Shown here: positions 23,972-34,936 of the stretch, piece by piece
Numbering within the stretch: the first letter of the stretch is position 1
Layout: the number at the start of each line of letters is the position of its first letter
Assembly: GCF_000346615.1 (NCBI RefSeq)
Contig: NZ_ANNU01000023.1
Location: 62,001 to 126,000, forward strand
Reading direction: 5' to 3'
DNA: 64,000 bases
From: Nafulsella turpanensis ZLM-10
GTDB taxonomy: Bacteria > Bacteroidota > Bacteroidia > Cytophagales > Cyclobacteriaceae
Made by a program: the position numbers and the translations under genes
Notes under the pieces: model-generated
The model's input: only the letters and a program-made list of their open reading frames with translations
Told to the model about the DNA's origin: nothing
The model's database searches: none

Positions 23972-25864
23972 TCAATACAGCACCCTGAATTTTATGGTAT
24001 TCTTGATGCTCTTCAGATCCCGGATAACATCCTGGCTGTACTGCTTATCAATATCTGTTATTACATAACCAATATGCTCATTAGTTTTAAGATACTGGCC
24101 ATTGATATTGATTTGGTGTCCGGCTAACACATTGTTTATGCCTGCGAGTATACCTGGCGTGTTGTGGTGGATATGGATGAGGCGGTGCGCATTTTCAAGC
24201 CTTGGGAGTTGTAAGTTTGGAAAATTAACGCTGTTGGTGGTGCTACCCGTATTGATGTAATCGATGATTTTGCCAGGCACGAACTGTGCAATGTTTTCCT
24301 GTGCTTCCAGGGTGCTGCCACCGATGTGAGGACTCAGGAGCGTGTTTGGAAGCCCCTTCAGTTCTGACATAAAAGGCTCATCATTGGTTTTAGGTTCTTC
24401 AGGAAACACATCTACGCCTGCGCCGGTTACTTTGCCTGATTCAATAGCCGCTTTTAAGGCGGCAATATCTACGACATGGCCCCGGCTCAGGTTCAGGAAA
24501 ATAACTCCTTCTTTCATTAGGGCAAATTCATGAGAGCCAATCATGTTTCGGTTTTCCTTCCGCCCATCTACATGCAGGCTGATGATGTCCGCTTTCTTCA
24601 GTAACTCCTCCAGGGAGCTGCACTTGGAAGCATTTCCCAGCGCCAGCTTTTCCACTACATCATAATAGTAAACATCCATACCCAGGTTTTCGGAAAGGAC
24701 ACTGAGTTGCGAACCGATATTGCCATAACCGATGATTCCGAGTTTTTTTCCGCGGATTTCAAAGCTGTTTCTGGCTGATTTATCCCATTGCCCCTCATGC
24801 ATCTTGTGGGATTTGTCTGGCAGGTTCCGGATAAGCATAATAATTTCACCGATGGCCAGTTCTACCACTGAGCGGGTGTTGCTGAAGGGGGCATTGAAGA
24901 CAGCAATGCCCCGGCTGCTGCAGGATTCCAGGTCAATCTGGTTTGTGCCAATGCAGAAGGCTCCAACGGCAATGAGTTTATTGGCATGTTTCAGCACTTT
25001 TTTGGTGACCTGCGTTTTACTGCGGATGCCTAATATGGAGACTCCTTTAATGCGCTCGCATAGTTCATGTTCGTCTAGCCCACCTGGGTGAACTTCAAGG
25101 CTGTAGCCTTCCTGCCTGAGTAGTTTCTCTGCAAGTGGATGGATGCTTTCGAGGAGAAGTACTTTAATGCGGTGTTTTGGATAGGAGTAAGCCCTGCTGA
25201 GTTTGTTTAGAAACAGGACTTCATCCAGGCTTGGAGTAATATGATCGGCTTTATCGACAATGCTGTTTCGCTCTACATTTTCGGTGAAGGCGTAAAAACG
25301 GTTGGCCAAACCCGCTGCTTTTATTTCATAATCGGTATAGCCATCGCCAATCACATATACATCGCCTTCCAGTTCAAGTTTTTTAAGTTGTGCTACTTTA
25401 CCATTATTGCCTGCCAAGGCATTTTCCAGATCAAAGCCGGTTATATTTCCTTCCTTGTCATATATAAAGCTGTTGGCAAAGATGTGGTCCGGCCTGATTC
25501 CATAGGGAGCAACTACAGGTTCTATAAAATCACGGAAGCCATTGGAAACGATGTATATCTGTTTGTTCCATGCCTGTATAAAATCCCGGTTCCGTTTAAA
25601 AGATTCACTCACTTCGTTTTTCAGCCTTTCTACTAGCGCATCGATATGTTCTTTTTTTGCTTCCAGCAGGCTTAACCGCTGTTCGAGCGATTCTTTTACA
25701 GAAAGGCTCCCATCCATTCCGGCATCTGTAATTTCCTTTACCTTCTGAATTCGTTGGGGTTGTTCCGGGTGATGCTGGAGTGAAATTTCGGCTAACACAT
25801 CGAGTGCCTCAACTTTTGTAAAAGTGCTGTCAAAATCAATGACAAAGTATTTGTCGTTTTCCAT
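23972..25864 (-). CDS. serBA: Phosphoserine phosphatase / D-3-phosphoglycerate dehydrogenase fusion (SerB-SerA)
   Basis: A 630-residue two-enzyme fusion. Residues 1-215 are a HAD phosphatase with DFDSTFT (Asp10/Asp12), IVSNGFRDFI and VIGDGYTDYEIK, matching SerB. Residues 230-540 are a 2-hydroxyacid dehydrogenase: NAD motif GYGNIGSQ, Arg in LHVDGRKENR and LSRGHVVD, and the catalytic His in SPHIGGSTLEAQ, matching SerA. Residues 555-630 look like an ACT regulatory domain (HHNTPGILAGINNVLAGHQI). The first and last steps of serine synthesis are therefore on one chain, while SerC (step two) is encoded 3 kb away. An upstream gap of 257 bases separates it from DUF427. Confidence 0.93.
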   Translation of the reverse strand: MENDKYFVIDFDSTFTKVEALDVLAEISLQHHPEQPQRIQKVKEITDAGMDGSLSVKESLEQRLSLLEAKKEHIDALVERLKNEVSESFKRNRDFIQAWNKQIYIVSNGFRDFIEPVVAPYGIRPDHIFANSFIYDKEGNITGFDLENALAGNNGKVAQLKKLELEGDVYVIGDGYTDYEIKAAGLANRFYAFTENVERNSIVDKADHITPSLDEVLFLNKLSRAYSYPKHRIKVLLLESIHPLAEKLLRQEGYSLEVHPGGLDEHELCERIKGVSILGIRSKTQVTKKVLKHANKLIAVGAFCIGTNQIDLESCSSRGIAVFNAPFSNTRSVVELAIGEIIMLIRNLPDKSHKMHEGQWDKSARNSFEIRGKKLGIIGYGNIGSQLSVLSENLGMDVYYYDVVEKLALGNASKCSSLEELLKKADIISLHVDGRKENRNMIGSHEFALMKEGVIFLNLSRGHVVDIAALKAAIESGKVTGAGVDVFPEEPKTNDEPFMSELKGLPNTLLSPHIGGSTLEAQENIAQFVPGKIIDYINTGSTTNSVNFPNLQLPRLENAHRLIHIHHNTPGILAGINNVLAGHQININGQYLKTNEHIGYVITDIDKQYSQDVIRDLKSIKNTIKFRVLY

Positions 25865-26046
25865 GCAAAAAGAGCTTTGGCTTTAAAAAAATATTAAGGG
25901 TAATTTAAAAGATATTTGATTAGGGGGAAAGCAGATTCCTGGCTTTTATTTCAGGAAACGGTGGTAATTTCCTGATTCATAAACCCATGTAACCATCAGG
26001 AAGTTATGTTGCTGCATTTTCTGGCAGGTGGTGACTCCACCTTAAT

Positions 26047-26092
26047 AAAAAAGTCTTTCAGAAGGGAAATTCCCTCTGAAAGACTTTAAATG
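26047..26092 (-). terminator. Terminator after DUF427 gene
   Basis: AAGTCTTTCAGA...TCTGAAAGACTT (26051-26086) with an inner GGGA/TCCC gives a long stem. On the minus strand it is followed by TTTTTTATT. It ends 35 bases past the DUF427 stop. Confidence 0.85.
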
Positions 26093-26121
26093 TTGACACT
26101 TCTCTTCGCCAGTAGAAGGGA

Positions 26122-26403
26122 CTACTCCTGTACCTGCACTCCCTTCCAGAAGGCAATCATGCCTTTTATTTCGCGGGCCTTTTCTTTAGGATTAGGGTAA
26201 TACCAGGCTGCATCCTTGTTTTCTGCACCATCCACTTCTAAATGATAGTAGTGGGCTTCTCCCTTCCATGGGCAGGTAGTGGTGGTTGAGCTTTCTTTCA
26301 AAAATTCGTCTTTGACCGATGAGGCAGGGAAATAGCGGTTTCCTTCTATTTCAAGAGTCCGCTCACTTTCGGCAATCACTTTGCCGTTCCAGATAGCTTT
26401 CAT
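26122..26403 (-). CDS. DUF427 domain protein
   Basis: A 93-residue protein matching DUF427 (PF04248): MKAIWNGKVIAESERT at the start, then RYFPASSV, the conserved TCPWKGEAHYYHLEV, and WYYPNPKEKAREIKG. The family is widespread, has a small beta-rich fold, and its function is not known. The start lies 58 bases after the stop of the GH31 gene on the same strand, so it may be the last gene of that transcript. Confidence 0.9.
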   Translation of the reverse strand: MKAIWNGKVIAESERTLEIEGNRYFPASSVKDEFLKESSTTTTCPWKGEAHYYHLEVDGAENKDAAWYYPNPKEKAREIKGMIAFWKGVQVQE

Positions 26404-26461
26404 GGCATGTTTTTTTGGTCATATGCATTAAACCACCAATACTCTTATTTGTTCCCGTTTG

Positions 26462-28903
26462 TTATTCTGGCTTTCCCTTCTTTTTACTGGTGGGCAACTG
26501 TATTTCTTTAAAGTCGAAAGGTGCTTTAATGGTAATTGTTTTTCCATTATTTTCTCCTTTTACCTCTTGACCGTCCAGCAAAATTTGCGCAGGCGTATAG
26601 GTGAGGCCATGGAAAACAATATGGTACTCCTTATAGCTTGGGCTAAAGTTACCTTCCCTGTTTTGCTGGAGCACGAGCACATCATCTTCGCTTTCGCCGC
26701 TCATGATAAAGGTTACCACATTGCTTTCACCTTTTTCATAGTCATAGCCATCCCCGGCATCTTCATACAAGGTGCTTTCAAGATAAGCGGTGGTATAGTA
26801 GGCATGGAGCTCCAGGCTCTCTGGTTCTACTTCGCCCACAAACTGCATGGCAGGCCCAAGAGGTAATACAGTACCGCTTTTAACAAAGAGCGGGAAGGTG
26901 CGGGTGCTTACCTCTGCCCATATTTCTTCGCCAAGGGTGCTGTAGCGTTTATCGTCCCAGAAGGAATACCACTCGCCATGTGGGAGGTACATCCACCTGC
27001 CTGTACTTTCCGGTTGGGTAACAGGGCAGGTAAGGAGGTGGTCGCCGAGGGCAAATTCATCCTGGCGGTAATAAGTATCCGGGTCGCGCTGGTCGAGCAT
27101 AAAGAGCGGGCGCAGCATAGGGGTGCCATGAGTAACATATTGCCAGAAAACCGAATACATGTAGGGGAGCAGGCGGTAACGAAACTCCAGCGCTTCCCGC
27201 ACAATCGATTCTATTTCAGGGCCGAACGACCATGGTTCCTGTGCCCCGTGGTCGCCGCTGGAGTGGGTGCGGAGGAAGGGGTGGAATATGGCCAGCTGAA
27301 TCCAGCGGGCATAAAGCTCCCCGGACGGGCTTTCCACGAATCCGCCAACATCCGATCCAATAAAGGAGAAGCCGGATATGCTCAGGCGCTGGCACTGAAC
27401 GTTAGCCACTGTTAAATGCTCCCATGAGGCAACGTTGTCGCCCGTCCAGCCGGCAGCATAGCGTTGTCCGCCGCTATAGGTGGAGCGGGTGAGGGTAAAG
27501 GGACGCTTCGGATAGGTGAATTTCTTCACCCCTTCGTAAGTGGCGCGGCTCATCTGCATTCCATAGATGTTGTGCGCTTTGCGGTGGCTGCAGGGGTTTC
27601 CATCGAAATCGTGGCGGATATCGGCAGGGAAGGTTCCTTCTTCAAATACTGCCGGCTCATTCATGTCATTCCAGACACCACAAATTCCCTGGCCAATCAG
27701 TTCTTTGAATAGGTCGCGCCACCACTCCCGCACATCAGGTCTGGTATAATCGGGAAAGTTGCAGATGCCAGGCCAAACGCTGCCCCGGAATAGAGGTCCA
27801 TCGGCCGTGCGGCAGAAATAATCTTTTGCCAGCCCTTCTTTATAAACCTCATAAGCCGGATCGATTTTGATCCCCGGGTCAATGATACAAACCGGTTTAA
27901 AACCATCCTTCTGTAAATCTTTTAGCATGGCTGGCGGGTTAGGGAAGTAATCCTTGTTCCAGGTAAAGCAGCGGAAGCCATCCATATAATCGATGTCGAG
28001 GTGAATAACATCGCAGGGGATTTTACGCTTCCGGAATTCGCTTGCCAGCTCCCTAACAACGGTTTCAGGATAGTAGCTCCACTTACTTTGCTGATAACCC
28101 AGGGACCAGAGCGGTGGAAGCTCCGGACGGCCGGTCATATTGGTGTAGGTTTCCGATACCTCAAGGGCCTGCGGACCATAAATGAAATAGTAATTCATTT
28201 CCCCTCCCTGCGCCCAGAAGCTAAAGGCATTTTGCCTTTCTGCTCCAAAATCGAACCAGGTACGGAAGGTGTTATCGAGGAAAATTCCATAGGCTACCTT
28301 ATGGTGCAGGCCGATGTAAAAAGGAATGTTCTTATAAATAGGATCCGTATTAGGCCCATAGGCATACGTATCGGACCCCCACAAACTATGTCGCCTGCCG
28401 CGCATTTGTAAAGCACAGGGTTTGTCGCCAAGGCCATGGAACTGCTCGCCGCTGTTCATTTTCTTGGTGCACATTACGATATTACCCGAGTAGTGGCTGT
28501 GCTTTTGCCAGTGGTAACCTAACTCATCTTCCAGAATAGAAAGTCCGTTTTTATTGGTTATTCTGGACCCAAGGGTTTGCTTATGAATATAAACATTCAA
28601 TTCCTGAGTCGCTATCAGAATTTCTTCACCTGCTTCGGTTACTTCTAACTTTTTTAAGGGTGGATTAAAACCATTATCGATGGCATAGCTAAAATCGTTT
28701 TCAAAAATTCCATAATTGGCGTAACGGAACCGGATGATTTTATCGCTGATTACGGTGAGTTGAAGGGTGGTATCTTTGCAAAAGAAGTGAATGATGTTTT
28801 CAGTTTGCTGCCAGTTTAGCACTGCTCCCGGAAAATTCTTGCTCTTTTGAGAATCCTCAAAATTTTCCATGTAGTTGCCATGCGGCAGATTGATATTGTT
28901 CAT
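26462..28903 (-). CDS. GH31 alpha-glucosidase (cytoplasmic)
   Basis: An 813-residue glycoside hydrolase family 31 enzyme. An N-terminal beta-sandwich (residues 1-240) precedes the catalytic barrel with IPCDVIHLDIDYMDGFR and the nucleophile Asp413 in GVWNDMNEPA. The acid/base Asp lies in TGDNVASWEHL. It then has GSDVGGFVESPSGELYARW and C-terminal beta domains. It hydrolyses terminal alpha-glucosidic bonds of maltose or maltodextrins. No signal peptide is seen, so it probably acts on imported or internal glucans. The ATG at 28901-28903 is chosen over a TTG two codons upstream; an ATG 11 codons further in is also possible. Confidence 0.92.
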   Translation of the reverse strand: MNNINLPHGNYMENFEDSQKSKNFPGAVLNWQQTENIIHFFCKDTTLQLTVISDKIIRFRYANYGIFENDFSYAIDNGFNPPLKKLEVTEAGEEILIATQELNVYIHKQTLGSRITNKNGLSILEDELGYHWQKHSHYSGNIVMCTKKMNSGEQFHGLGDKPCALQMRGRRHSLWGSDTYAYGPNTDPIYKNIPFYIGLHHKVAYGIFLDNTFRTWFDFGAERQNAFSFWAQGGEMNYYFIYGPQALEVSETYTNMTGRPELPPLWSLGYQQSKWSYYPETVVRELASEFRKRKIPCDVIHLDIDYMDGFRCFTWNKDYFPNPPAMLKDLQKDGFKPVCIIDPGIKIDPAYEVYKEGLAKDYFCRTADGPLFRGSVWPGICNFPDYTRPDVREWWRDLFKELIGQGICGVWNDMNEPAVFEEGTFPADIRHDFDGNPCSHRKAHNIYGMQMSRATYEGVKKFTYPKRPFTLTRSTYSGGQRYAAGWTGDNVASWEHLTVANVQCQRLSISGFSFIGSDVGGFVESPSGELYARWIQLAIFHPFLRTHSSGDHGAQEPWSFGPEIESIVREALEFRYRLLPYMYSVFWQYVTHGTPMLRPLFMLDQRDPDTYYRQDEFALGDHLLTCPVTQPESTGRWMYLPHGEWYSFWDDKRYSTLGEEIWAEVSTRTFPLFVKSGTVLPLGPAMQFVGEVEPESLELHAYYTTAYLESTLYEDAGDGYDYEKGESNVVTFIMSGESEDDVLVLQQNREGNFSPSYKEYHIVFHGLTYTPAQILLDGQEVKGENNGKTITIKAPFDFKEIQLPTSKKKGKPE

Positions 28904-29181
28904 ATGCAAAAGGCGATTATAATTAAGGGTAAAGTGATGATTAAGAACAAAAAGGAATTAATTAGAATTATTGATTTATCAGACTTATAGTTTTGAAACT
29001 GAAGACTTTGGTCTAATTTAAGTGCATACTTTGATTTTTGAATTTTTTAGTGCTGTTTTTTTTAATAAGCATCCTTAGCCGGGGTCGGGTTTTATGCATT
29101 TTTTTATTGTTGCCTGATCATTATTGTTGTAAAAACAGCAAATGGCTTTTTATGTTACTCTTGTAAGGAAAAAGTAAAAAA

Positions 29182-29478
29182 ATGAGGCCTGGCGGTAAAG
29201 AGAAGAGCGAAAAACAATGTGCCCTTTGCGAGCGCTTTGTTCGCTTGGTAAGTATGCATCATTTGGTACCTAAGCAGAAAGGAGGAAAGCATGGCGAAAC
29301 TGTTCCTTTATGCCAGCCCTGCCACTCCACCATCCACTATACTTTTTCTAATACCGAGCTTGCCGGGCTGTTTAATTCCGTTGCCGCCCTGCAGCAGGCC
29401 CCACGAATGGAAAAATACCTGAACTGGATTCGAAGAAGGGGCATTGAAAAAGTAAGTAATAAAAGAAGCCGCTCCTAA
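29182..29478 (+). CDS. Small HNH-type zinc-binding nuclease-like protein
   Basis: A 98-residue protein with a compact HNH/Zn pattern: CALCERF, then MHHLVPKQKGGKHG (HH with conserved proline and glycines), then CQPCHSTIHY. The two CxxC pairs and the HH/H residues match HNH endonuclease domains. There is no partner methylase or phage gene nearby. A TAAGGAAAAAG sequence before the ATG may serve as a ribosome site. It is followed 85 bases later by glgE on the same strand, so it may be the first gene of that operon, but its role is unrelated as far as can be seen. Confidence 0.75.
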   Translation: MRPGGKEKSEKQCALCERFVRLVSMHHLVPKQKGGKHGETVPLCQPCHSTIHYTFSNTELAGLFNSVAALQQAPRMEKYLNWIRRRGIEKVSNKRSRS

Positions 29479-29563
29479 GCGGCAAGTGGAATTCAGGAAC
29501 AATTTAGTCAACATTAGTTATAAAGGGGAAGAGAAGAATTTTAGCCCAAAGAACATTTTTTAT

Positions 29564-31573
29564 ATGAAAAATTACGAAGGCAGAAAAAGAGTCGTTATTG
29601 AGCATATTGCTCCGCAGGTAGATGGAGGGAAATATCCGGCAAAAAGAACTGAGAATGAACCTTGTACAGTAACCGCCGATGTCTTTAGCGACGGCCATGA
29701 TTTAATCCGGGCAAAACTGCTGTATCGGCAGCAGGGAAAGCGGAAATGGCAGGAAAGCCTGATGGAACCCTTGGGCAATGATGTATATGCCGCAACTTTT
29801 ACTCCCGATACAGTAGGTATGTGGGAATTTACCATTCAGGGCTGGGTCGACCATTTTGCCAGCTGGAAGTCTGGTTTAAAAAAGAAGTTTGAAGCCAACC
29901 AGCCTGTGGAGGTCGAACTGCAGATTGGGGTTCAGCTAATGGAAGAGGGCTTATCAAGACTTTCAGGGCCCCAGGCCAAAAGGCTTCAGAAGAAAATAAA
30001 AGAGTTTGCCGCTATTGATGCTCCTGCTGCCGGGGTAACTGCGGCCTTCGATGAGGAACTGAGCGAACTGATGTTTGCTTCCCATTATAATAATCCAGAC
30101 ATCAGCCAGTATGAACCTCTTTTGCTGCTCGATGTAGAGCGGGAGCGGGCCCGCTTCAGTGCCTGGTATGAGTTTTTTCCTCGCTCTACCTCCAGAGAAC
30201 CAGGCCAGCATGGAAACTTCCAGACGAGTAAGGAAATACTACCTCGAATTGCAGAAATGGGTTTCGATGTGGTGTATCTTCCGCCCATTCACCCAATAGG
30301 CGAAGAACATCGCAAGGGCCGTAACAATGCTACTGTAGCCCAGCCAGGCGATGTTGGTTCTCCATGGGCCATCGGAAGCAGGGAAGGAGGCCATAAAAGC
30401 ATTCATCCGGAGCTGGGTACGATGGACGACTTTGTGGACTTTGTGCAGGAAGCAAACCGGCAGGGGCTGGAAGTAGCACTAGATTATGCCTTACAATGTG
30501 CGCCCGATCATCCTTATGTAAAGGAGCATCCGCAGTGGTTTAAATGGCGACCCGACGGCACCGTTCAGTATGCCGAAAACCCACCTAAAAAATACCAGGA
30601 TGTGTTGCCGATTAACTTTGAAAATGACGATTGGCAAAATCTCTGGAAGGAATTAAAAAGTATTATCGATTTCTGGATCGACAAAGGAGTAAAAATTTTC
30701 AGGGTAGATAATCCGCACACCAAACCATTCCATTTCTGGGAGTGGATGATAGGAGAGGTAAGAAGAAAGCATCCTGAAATCATCTTCCTGGCGGAGGCTT
30801 TTACCCGTCCGCGGGTTATGGATCGCCTGGCAAAAATTGGCTTTACCCAGTCCTATACCTACTTTACCTGGCGTATATCGCAGGAGGAGCTAAAAGAATA
30901 CATGGGTGAGCTGACTACGGCACCTCTCAAAGACTTCTTCCGGCCCAACTTCTGGCCCAACACTCCTGATATACTCCCGCCGCACCTAACCAAGGGTGGC
31001 CAGCCTGCCCATATTGTGCGCATGCTCCTGGCTGCCACACTTTCAGGAAACTGGGGCATGTACGGTCCGGTATATGAGTTTGGTATGACACAGCCTATGC
31101 CTGCCAAGGAAGAGTATATCGACAATGAAAAATATGAAATAAAGAATTGGGACTGGGAAGCCCAGACACCTATCAGGGATGCTATAACGCGTATTAATCG
31201 TATCCGGAAAGAAAACGACGCCCTGCAGTATACCAATAATATTATCCTGACAGATACTGATAACCCTAACCTTTTTGCTTTTGTAAAGAAAAGCCCTCAT
31301 ACAGATAATATTGTTTTAGTGGTGGTAAATCTTGATTTTCAATGGAAGCAGTCGGGCTGGGTAAAAGTACCGCTGGTGGATCTTGGTTTATCCACCGAAG
31401 CAAATTACAGGGTCCACGACCTGTTCAGCGGGCATTCTTACCACTGGCAAAAGGAGTGGAATTACGTGGAGCTCAATCCGCAGGGGGTACCGGCTCATGT
31501 GTTCCGTCTTGAATTTGAACAGGCTGAAGGACCGGGGCAAAAAGCTAACACTAATAATTTTTATTCTGAATAG
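29564..31573 (+). CDS. glgE: Alpha-1,4-glucan:maltose-1-phosphate maltosyltransferase GlgE (GH13_3)
   Basis: A 669-residue enzyme. Residues 1-110 form the GlgE N-domain (RVVIEHIAPQVDGGKYPAKR, typical of the family). The barrel carries FYPPIHPIG-type motifs (VYLPPIHPIGEEHRKGRNN), the nucleophile Asp382 in FRVDNPHTKP and the acid/base Glu411 in LAEAFTRP. GlgE transfers maltosyl units from maltose-1-phosphate onto the non-reducing ends of alpha-glucans. The ATG at 29564 begins the conserved N-terminus; an in-frame GTG at 29486 would add 26 residues of poor quality. It starts the glgE-treS/mak-glgB operon; the next gene is 25 bases away. Confidence 0.95.
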   Translation: MKNYEGRKRVVIEHIAPQVDGGKYPAKRTENEPCTVTADVFSDGHDLIRAKLLYRQQGKRKWQESLMEPLGNDVYAATFTPDTVGMWEFTIQGWVDHFASWKSGLKKKFEANQPVEVELQIGVQLMEEGLSRLSGPQAKRLQKKIKEFAAIDAPAAGVTAAFDEELSELMFASHYNNPDISQYEPLLLLDVERERARFSAWYEFFPRSTSREPGQHGNFQTSKEILPRIAEMGFDVVYLPPIHPIGEEHRKGRNNATVAQPGDVGSPWAIGSREGGHKSIHPELGTMDDFVDFVQEANRQGLEVALDYALQCAPDHPYVKEHPQWFKWRPDGTVQYAENPPKKYQDVLPINFENDDWQNLWKELKSIIDFWIDKGVKIFRVDNPHTKPFHFWEWMIGEVRRKHPEIIFLAEAFTRPRVMDRLAKIGFTQSYTYFTWRISQEELKEYMGELTTAPLKDFFRPNFWPNTPDILPPHLTKGGQPAHIVRMLLAATLSGNWGMYGPVYEFGMTQPMPAKEEYIDNEKYEIKNWDWEAQTPIRDAITRINRIRKENDALQYTNNIILTDTDNPNLFAFVKKSPHTDNIVLVVVNLDFQWKQSGWVKVPLVDLGLSTEANYRVHDLFSGHSYHWQKEWNYVELNPQGVPAHVFRLEFEQAEGPGQKANTNNFYSE

Positions 31574-31598
31574 TAATTTTTAACCCATTGATGGGAAT

Positions 31599-34500
31599 AT
31601 GAGAGATAAACAAGGACTCGACGACAAGCTGCACTGGTACAAAGATGCCATCATTTACGAACTGCACATCAAAGCCTTCAGAGACAGTAATGGCGACGGT
31701 ATAGGCGATTTTAAAGGTCTGCTGGAAAAGCTGGATTACCTGGAAGACCTAGGTGTATCCGCCATCTGGCTCCTGCCATTTTATCCTTCGCCCCTGCGCG
31801 ACGATGGCTATGATATTGCGGATTACTACAGCATTAACCCCAACTATGGTACCATCAACGACTTTAAACGGTTTTTAAAGGAGGCGCATGCCCGAAACCT
31901 AAAAGTCATTACAGAACTGGTTATTAACCACACCTCCGACCAGCACCCATGGTTCCAGCGGGCCCGCAGAGCTCCCAAAGGCTCACCGGAACGGGAGTTT
32001 TATGTTTGGAGCGACGACCCTAATAAGTACAGCGATACCCGTATTATCTTTACCGACTACGAACCCAGCAACTGGACCTGGGACCCGGTGGCAGAGCAGT
32101 ATTACTGGCACCGCTTTTTCCATCATCAGCCCGACCTGAATTACGATAATCCTGCCGTGCAGGAAGAGGTGTTCAAAATGTTGGATTACTGGTTCGATAT
32201 GGGTGTTGATGGCTTCCGGCTCGATGCAGTCCCTTATCTTTTCGAGCGGGAAGGAACCAATTGCGAAAACCTGCCCGAAACCCATCAATTCCTAAAAAAA
32301 CTACGCAAGCATGTCGACAGCAAGTACGAAGGTAAACTGCTGTTAGCCGAGGCAAACATGTGGCCAGAAGACTCTGCCGCTTATTTTGGAGAGGGTGATG
32401 AGTGTCATATGAACTATCACTTCCCCATTATGCCGCGCATGTTTATGAGCGTGAAGATGGAGGATCGACATCCGATTATCGATATACTGGAGCAGACGCC
32501 GGAAATTCCGGAAAACTGCCAGTGGGGAATGTTCCTGCGGAACCATGATGAGCTTACGCTTGAAATGGTAACCGATGAGGAGCGCGATTATATGTATCGC
32601 ATGTATGCTAAAGACCCACAGGCAAAGATAAATCTGGGCATCCGGCACCGTCTGGCCCCGCTGCTCGAGAATGATCGGAGGAAGATAGAGCTGATGAATG
32701 TATTGCTCTTCTCCATGCCAGGTACTCCGGTTCTTTATTATGGGGATGAAATAGGCATGGGCGATAACTACTACCTGGGCGACCGCGACGGGGTGCGAAC
32801 CCCCATGCAGTGGAATGCCGACCGCAATGCCGGTTTCTCAGGGGCGAATCCTCAAAAACTGTACCTGCCGGTAATTCTTGACCCTGAGTACCAGTACGAA
32901 TCAGTAAATGTGGAAGTGCAGCAGCGTAATTCCAACTCCCTGCTCTGGTGGATGAAGCGGGTAATCGCTATGCGGAACCACTATAAGGTATTTGGGCGTG
33001 GCAGCATCCGCTTCCTTTCTCCCAAGAATCCTAAAATTCTGGCTTTTGTAAGAGAGTATGAGGATGAAGCAATTCTGGTGGTAGCCAACTTATCGCGCTA
33101 CTCACAGGCCGCGGAAATTGATATGGCCGATTTTGCCGGCTACACACCTGTGGAGGTCTTTAGCCATAATAAATTCCCTCAGATAACAGAAGCTCCTTCG
33201 GTATTTACGGTCGGACCCCATGGATATTACTGGTTCCTGCTGGAGAAAGAAGCTGAGAAGGAATCGGATGATAATCGCCTGCAGAAATCCATACTTACAG
33301 CCGATAACTGGGAAAGCCTTCAGGAAAGCAAACTGAGGAATAAGCTGGTAAATAAAATTATTCGCCCTTCCATGTTACGGGCCCGCTGGTTTGGCGGTAA
33401 AGCCAGAACAGTGGTAAGTGTCGAAGTGGTTGAGCAGTTATCGTTTACCCACCAGGAGACACCATTTTACTGGTTTGTGCTGGAGGTAAGCTATAACGAA
33501 GGGCTGCCGGAGATGTACCAGATACCGGTAACCTATTGTACTGCTGCCGAAGCAGAAGATAGCAGAAATGAACAGACAAAAGGACTGTTGGGAAGGATTC
33601 AGCTCGGAGGCGAAGAAGTGGTTCTATACGATGCTGTTTACTGCCCTTCTTTCCGCCACTTTTTAATGCACGAAATGAGTAGCGGCAGTCAGTCCACTGA
33701 CGAGATGCCCCTCTTCCGTGCTTCGGCTGTAAAAGAAGTAAAAGACTTCTATAAAAAGGAAGAAATTAACTCTAAAATACTAAGTGCAGAGCAGAGTAAT
33801 ACTTCCATGATTTTCAATGGCAGGTATTTTATGAAGCTCTACAGAAAGCTGGATACCACCCTAAATCCGGATCTGGAAATTACCCGCTACCTTACCGAAG
33901 AAGCCGGCTTTGAATACACGCCCCGCTTTATGGGTTCTGTAGAAATAAAGAGGGAGGGAAGCAAGCCAATGGTAATGGGCATGGTGCAGGAAGCTGTGGA
34001 GAACCAGGGCGACGCCTGGACCTATATGCTGGATGTACTGAAGCAGTATTTTGAGCGGGTGCAGGCAAAAGGAGAAGATAAAAAGAAACTCCCGCCTTTA
34101 AAAGGCAGCCTGCTAAAGCCAGTATCTCTTGAGAAAGTACCTGAATCTCTGGCAAATATAATTGGTGGTCCATATCTGGAGCGAATAGACTTGTTAGGTA
34201 GAAGAACTGCCCAAATGCATAAGGCTCTGGCAGCGCCCACCAACACCCATGATTTTGGAGATGAAGAGTTCTCGCTGCACTACCAGCGCTCCCTTTATTC
34301 CTCCCTGCAGTCCCTTACCCGAAACAGCTTCGACACGCTATCCTCCACCCTTAAAAAGCTGCCAGAGCATGTGCAGAGCGAGGCAGTTGAAATTTTGAAC
34401 ATGCGGCAGGAGGTACTGAACAGGCTGAAGATGATTTACGACCATAAAATAGATGCCCTTAAAATTCGGGCCCATGGCGATTACCATCTTGGGCAGGTGC

Positions 34501-34925
34501 TCTTTACCGGAAAAGACTTCTTTATTATTGATTTTGAAGGAGAACCGGCCCGCTCCTTTAGCGAACGCCGTCTTCGCCGTTCGCCACTGCGCGATGTAGC
34601 TGGTATGCTTCGTTCACTGCATTATGCGGCTTATGGCGCTTTGCAGCAGTTCGATACCCTTCGGCCTGAAGAAGAAGAACAGCTGGAAGGATGGGCTGAG
34701 CAGTGGTACCATTATAATGCCGGTTTTTACCTGAAAGCTTACCTCGATGAGCTAAACGGAGAGGGCCTTGTACCGGAAGATGAAGGAGACCAGGAGCTGA
34801 TGCTGAACACCTATCTGCTGGAAAAAGCTATCTATGAATTGGGCTATGAATTAAACAACAGGCCCGATTGGGTGCTTATACCATTGAGAGGGATAAAGTA
34901 TATCATGGAAAAATCTGAAAAATAA
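31599..34925 (+). CDS. treS-mak: Trehalose synthase - maltokinase fusion (TreS-Mak/Pep2)
   Basis: An 1108-residue bifunctional protein. Residues 1-545 are GH13_16 trehalose synthase: [13 protein letters not shown] near the start, nucleophile Asp209 in [10 protein letters not shown], acid/base Glu251 in [10 protein letters not shown] and [10 protein letters not shown]. Residues 560-1108 are maltokinase: [12 protein letters not shown] near 590, the catalytic [10 protein letters not shown] at 959-968 and [11 protein letters not shown] for metal binding. TreS isomerises trehalose to maltose; maltokinase then makes maltose-1-phosphate for GlgE. Fused forms are known in other bacteria. It lies between glgE and glgB with 25- and 11-base gaps, in one operon. 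Confidence 0.95.
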   Translation: MRDKQGLDDKLHWYKDAIIYELHIKAFRDSNGDGIGDFKGLLEKLDYLEDLGVSAIWLLPFYPSPLRDDGYDIADYYSINPNYGTINDFKRFLKEAHARNLKVITELVINHTSDQHPWFQRARRAPKGSPEREFYVWSDDPNKYSDTRIIFTDYEPSNWTWDPVAEQYYWHRFFHHQPDLNYDNPAVQEEVFKMLDYWFDMGVDGFRLDAVPYLFEREGTNCENLPETHQFLKKLRKHVDSKYEGKLLLAEANMWPEDSAAYFGEGDECHMNYHFPIMPRMFMSVKMEDRHPIIDILEQTPEIPENCQWGMFLRNHDELTLEMVTDEERDYMYRMYAKDPQAKINLGIRHRLAPLLENDRRKIELMNVLLFSMPGTPVLYYGDEIGMGDNYYLGDRDGVRTPMQWNADRNAGFSGANPQKLYLPVILDPEYQYESVNVEVQQRNSNSLLWWMKRVIAMRNHYKVFGRGSIRFLSPKNPKILAFVREYEDEAILVVANLSRYSQAAEIDMADFAGYTPVEVFSHNKFPQITEAPSVFTVGPHGYYWFLLEKEAEKESDDNRLQKSILTADNWESLQESKLRNKLVNKIIRPSMLRARWFGGKARTVVSVEVVEQLSFTHQETPFYWFVLEVSYNEGLPEMYQIPVTYCTAAEAEDSRNEQTKGLLGRIQLGGEEVVLYDAVYCPSFRHFLMHEMSSGSQSTDEMPLFRASAVKEVKDFYKKEEINSKILSAEQSNTSMIFNGRYFMKLYRKLDTTLNPDLEITRYLTEEAGFEYTPRFMGSVEIKREGSKPMVMGMVQEAVENQGDAWTYMLDVLKQYFERVQAKGEDKKKLPPLKGSLLKPVSLEKVPESLANIIGGPYLERIDLLGRRTAQMHKALAAPTNTHDFGDEEFSLHYQRSLYSSLQSLTRNSFDTLSSTLKKLPEHVQSEAVEILNMRQEVLNRLKMIYDHKIDALKIRAHGDYHLGQVLFTGKDFFIIDFEGEPARSFSERRLRRSPLRDVAGMLRSLHYAAYGALQQFDTLRPEEEEQLEGWAEQWYHYNAGFYLKAYLDELNGEGLVPEDEGDQELMLNTYLLEKAIYELGYELNNRPDWVLIPLRGIKYIMEKSEK

Positions 34926-34936
34926 ACCTACCTGAT

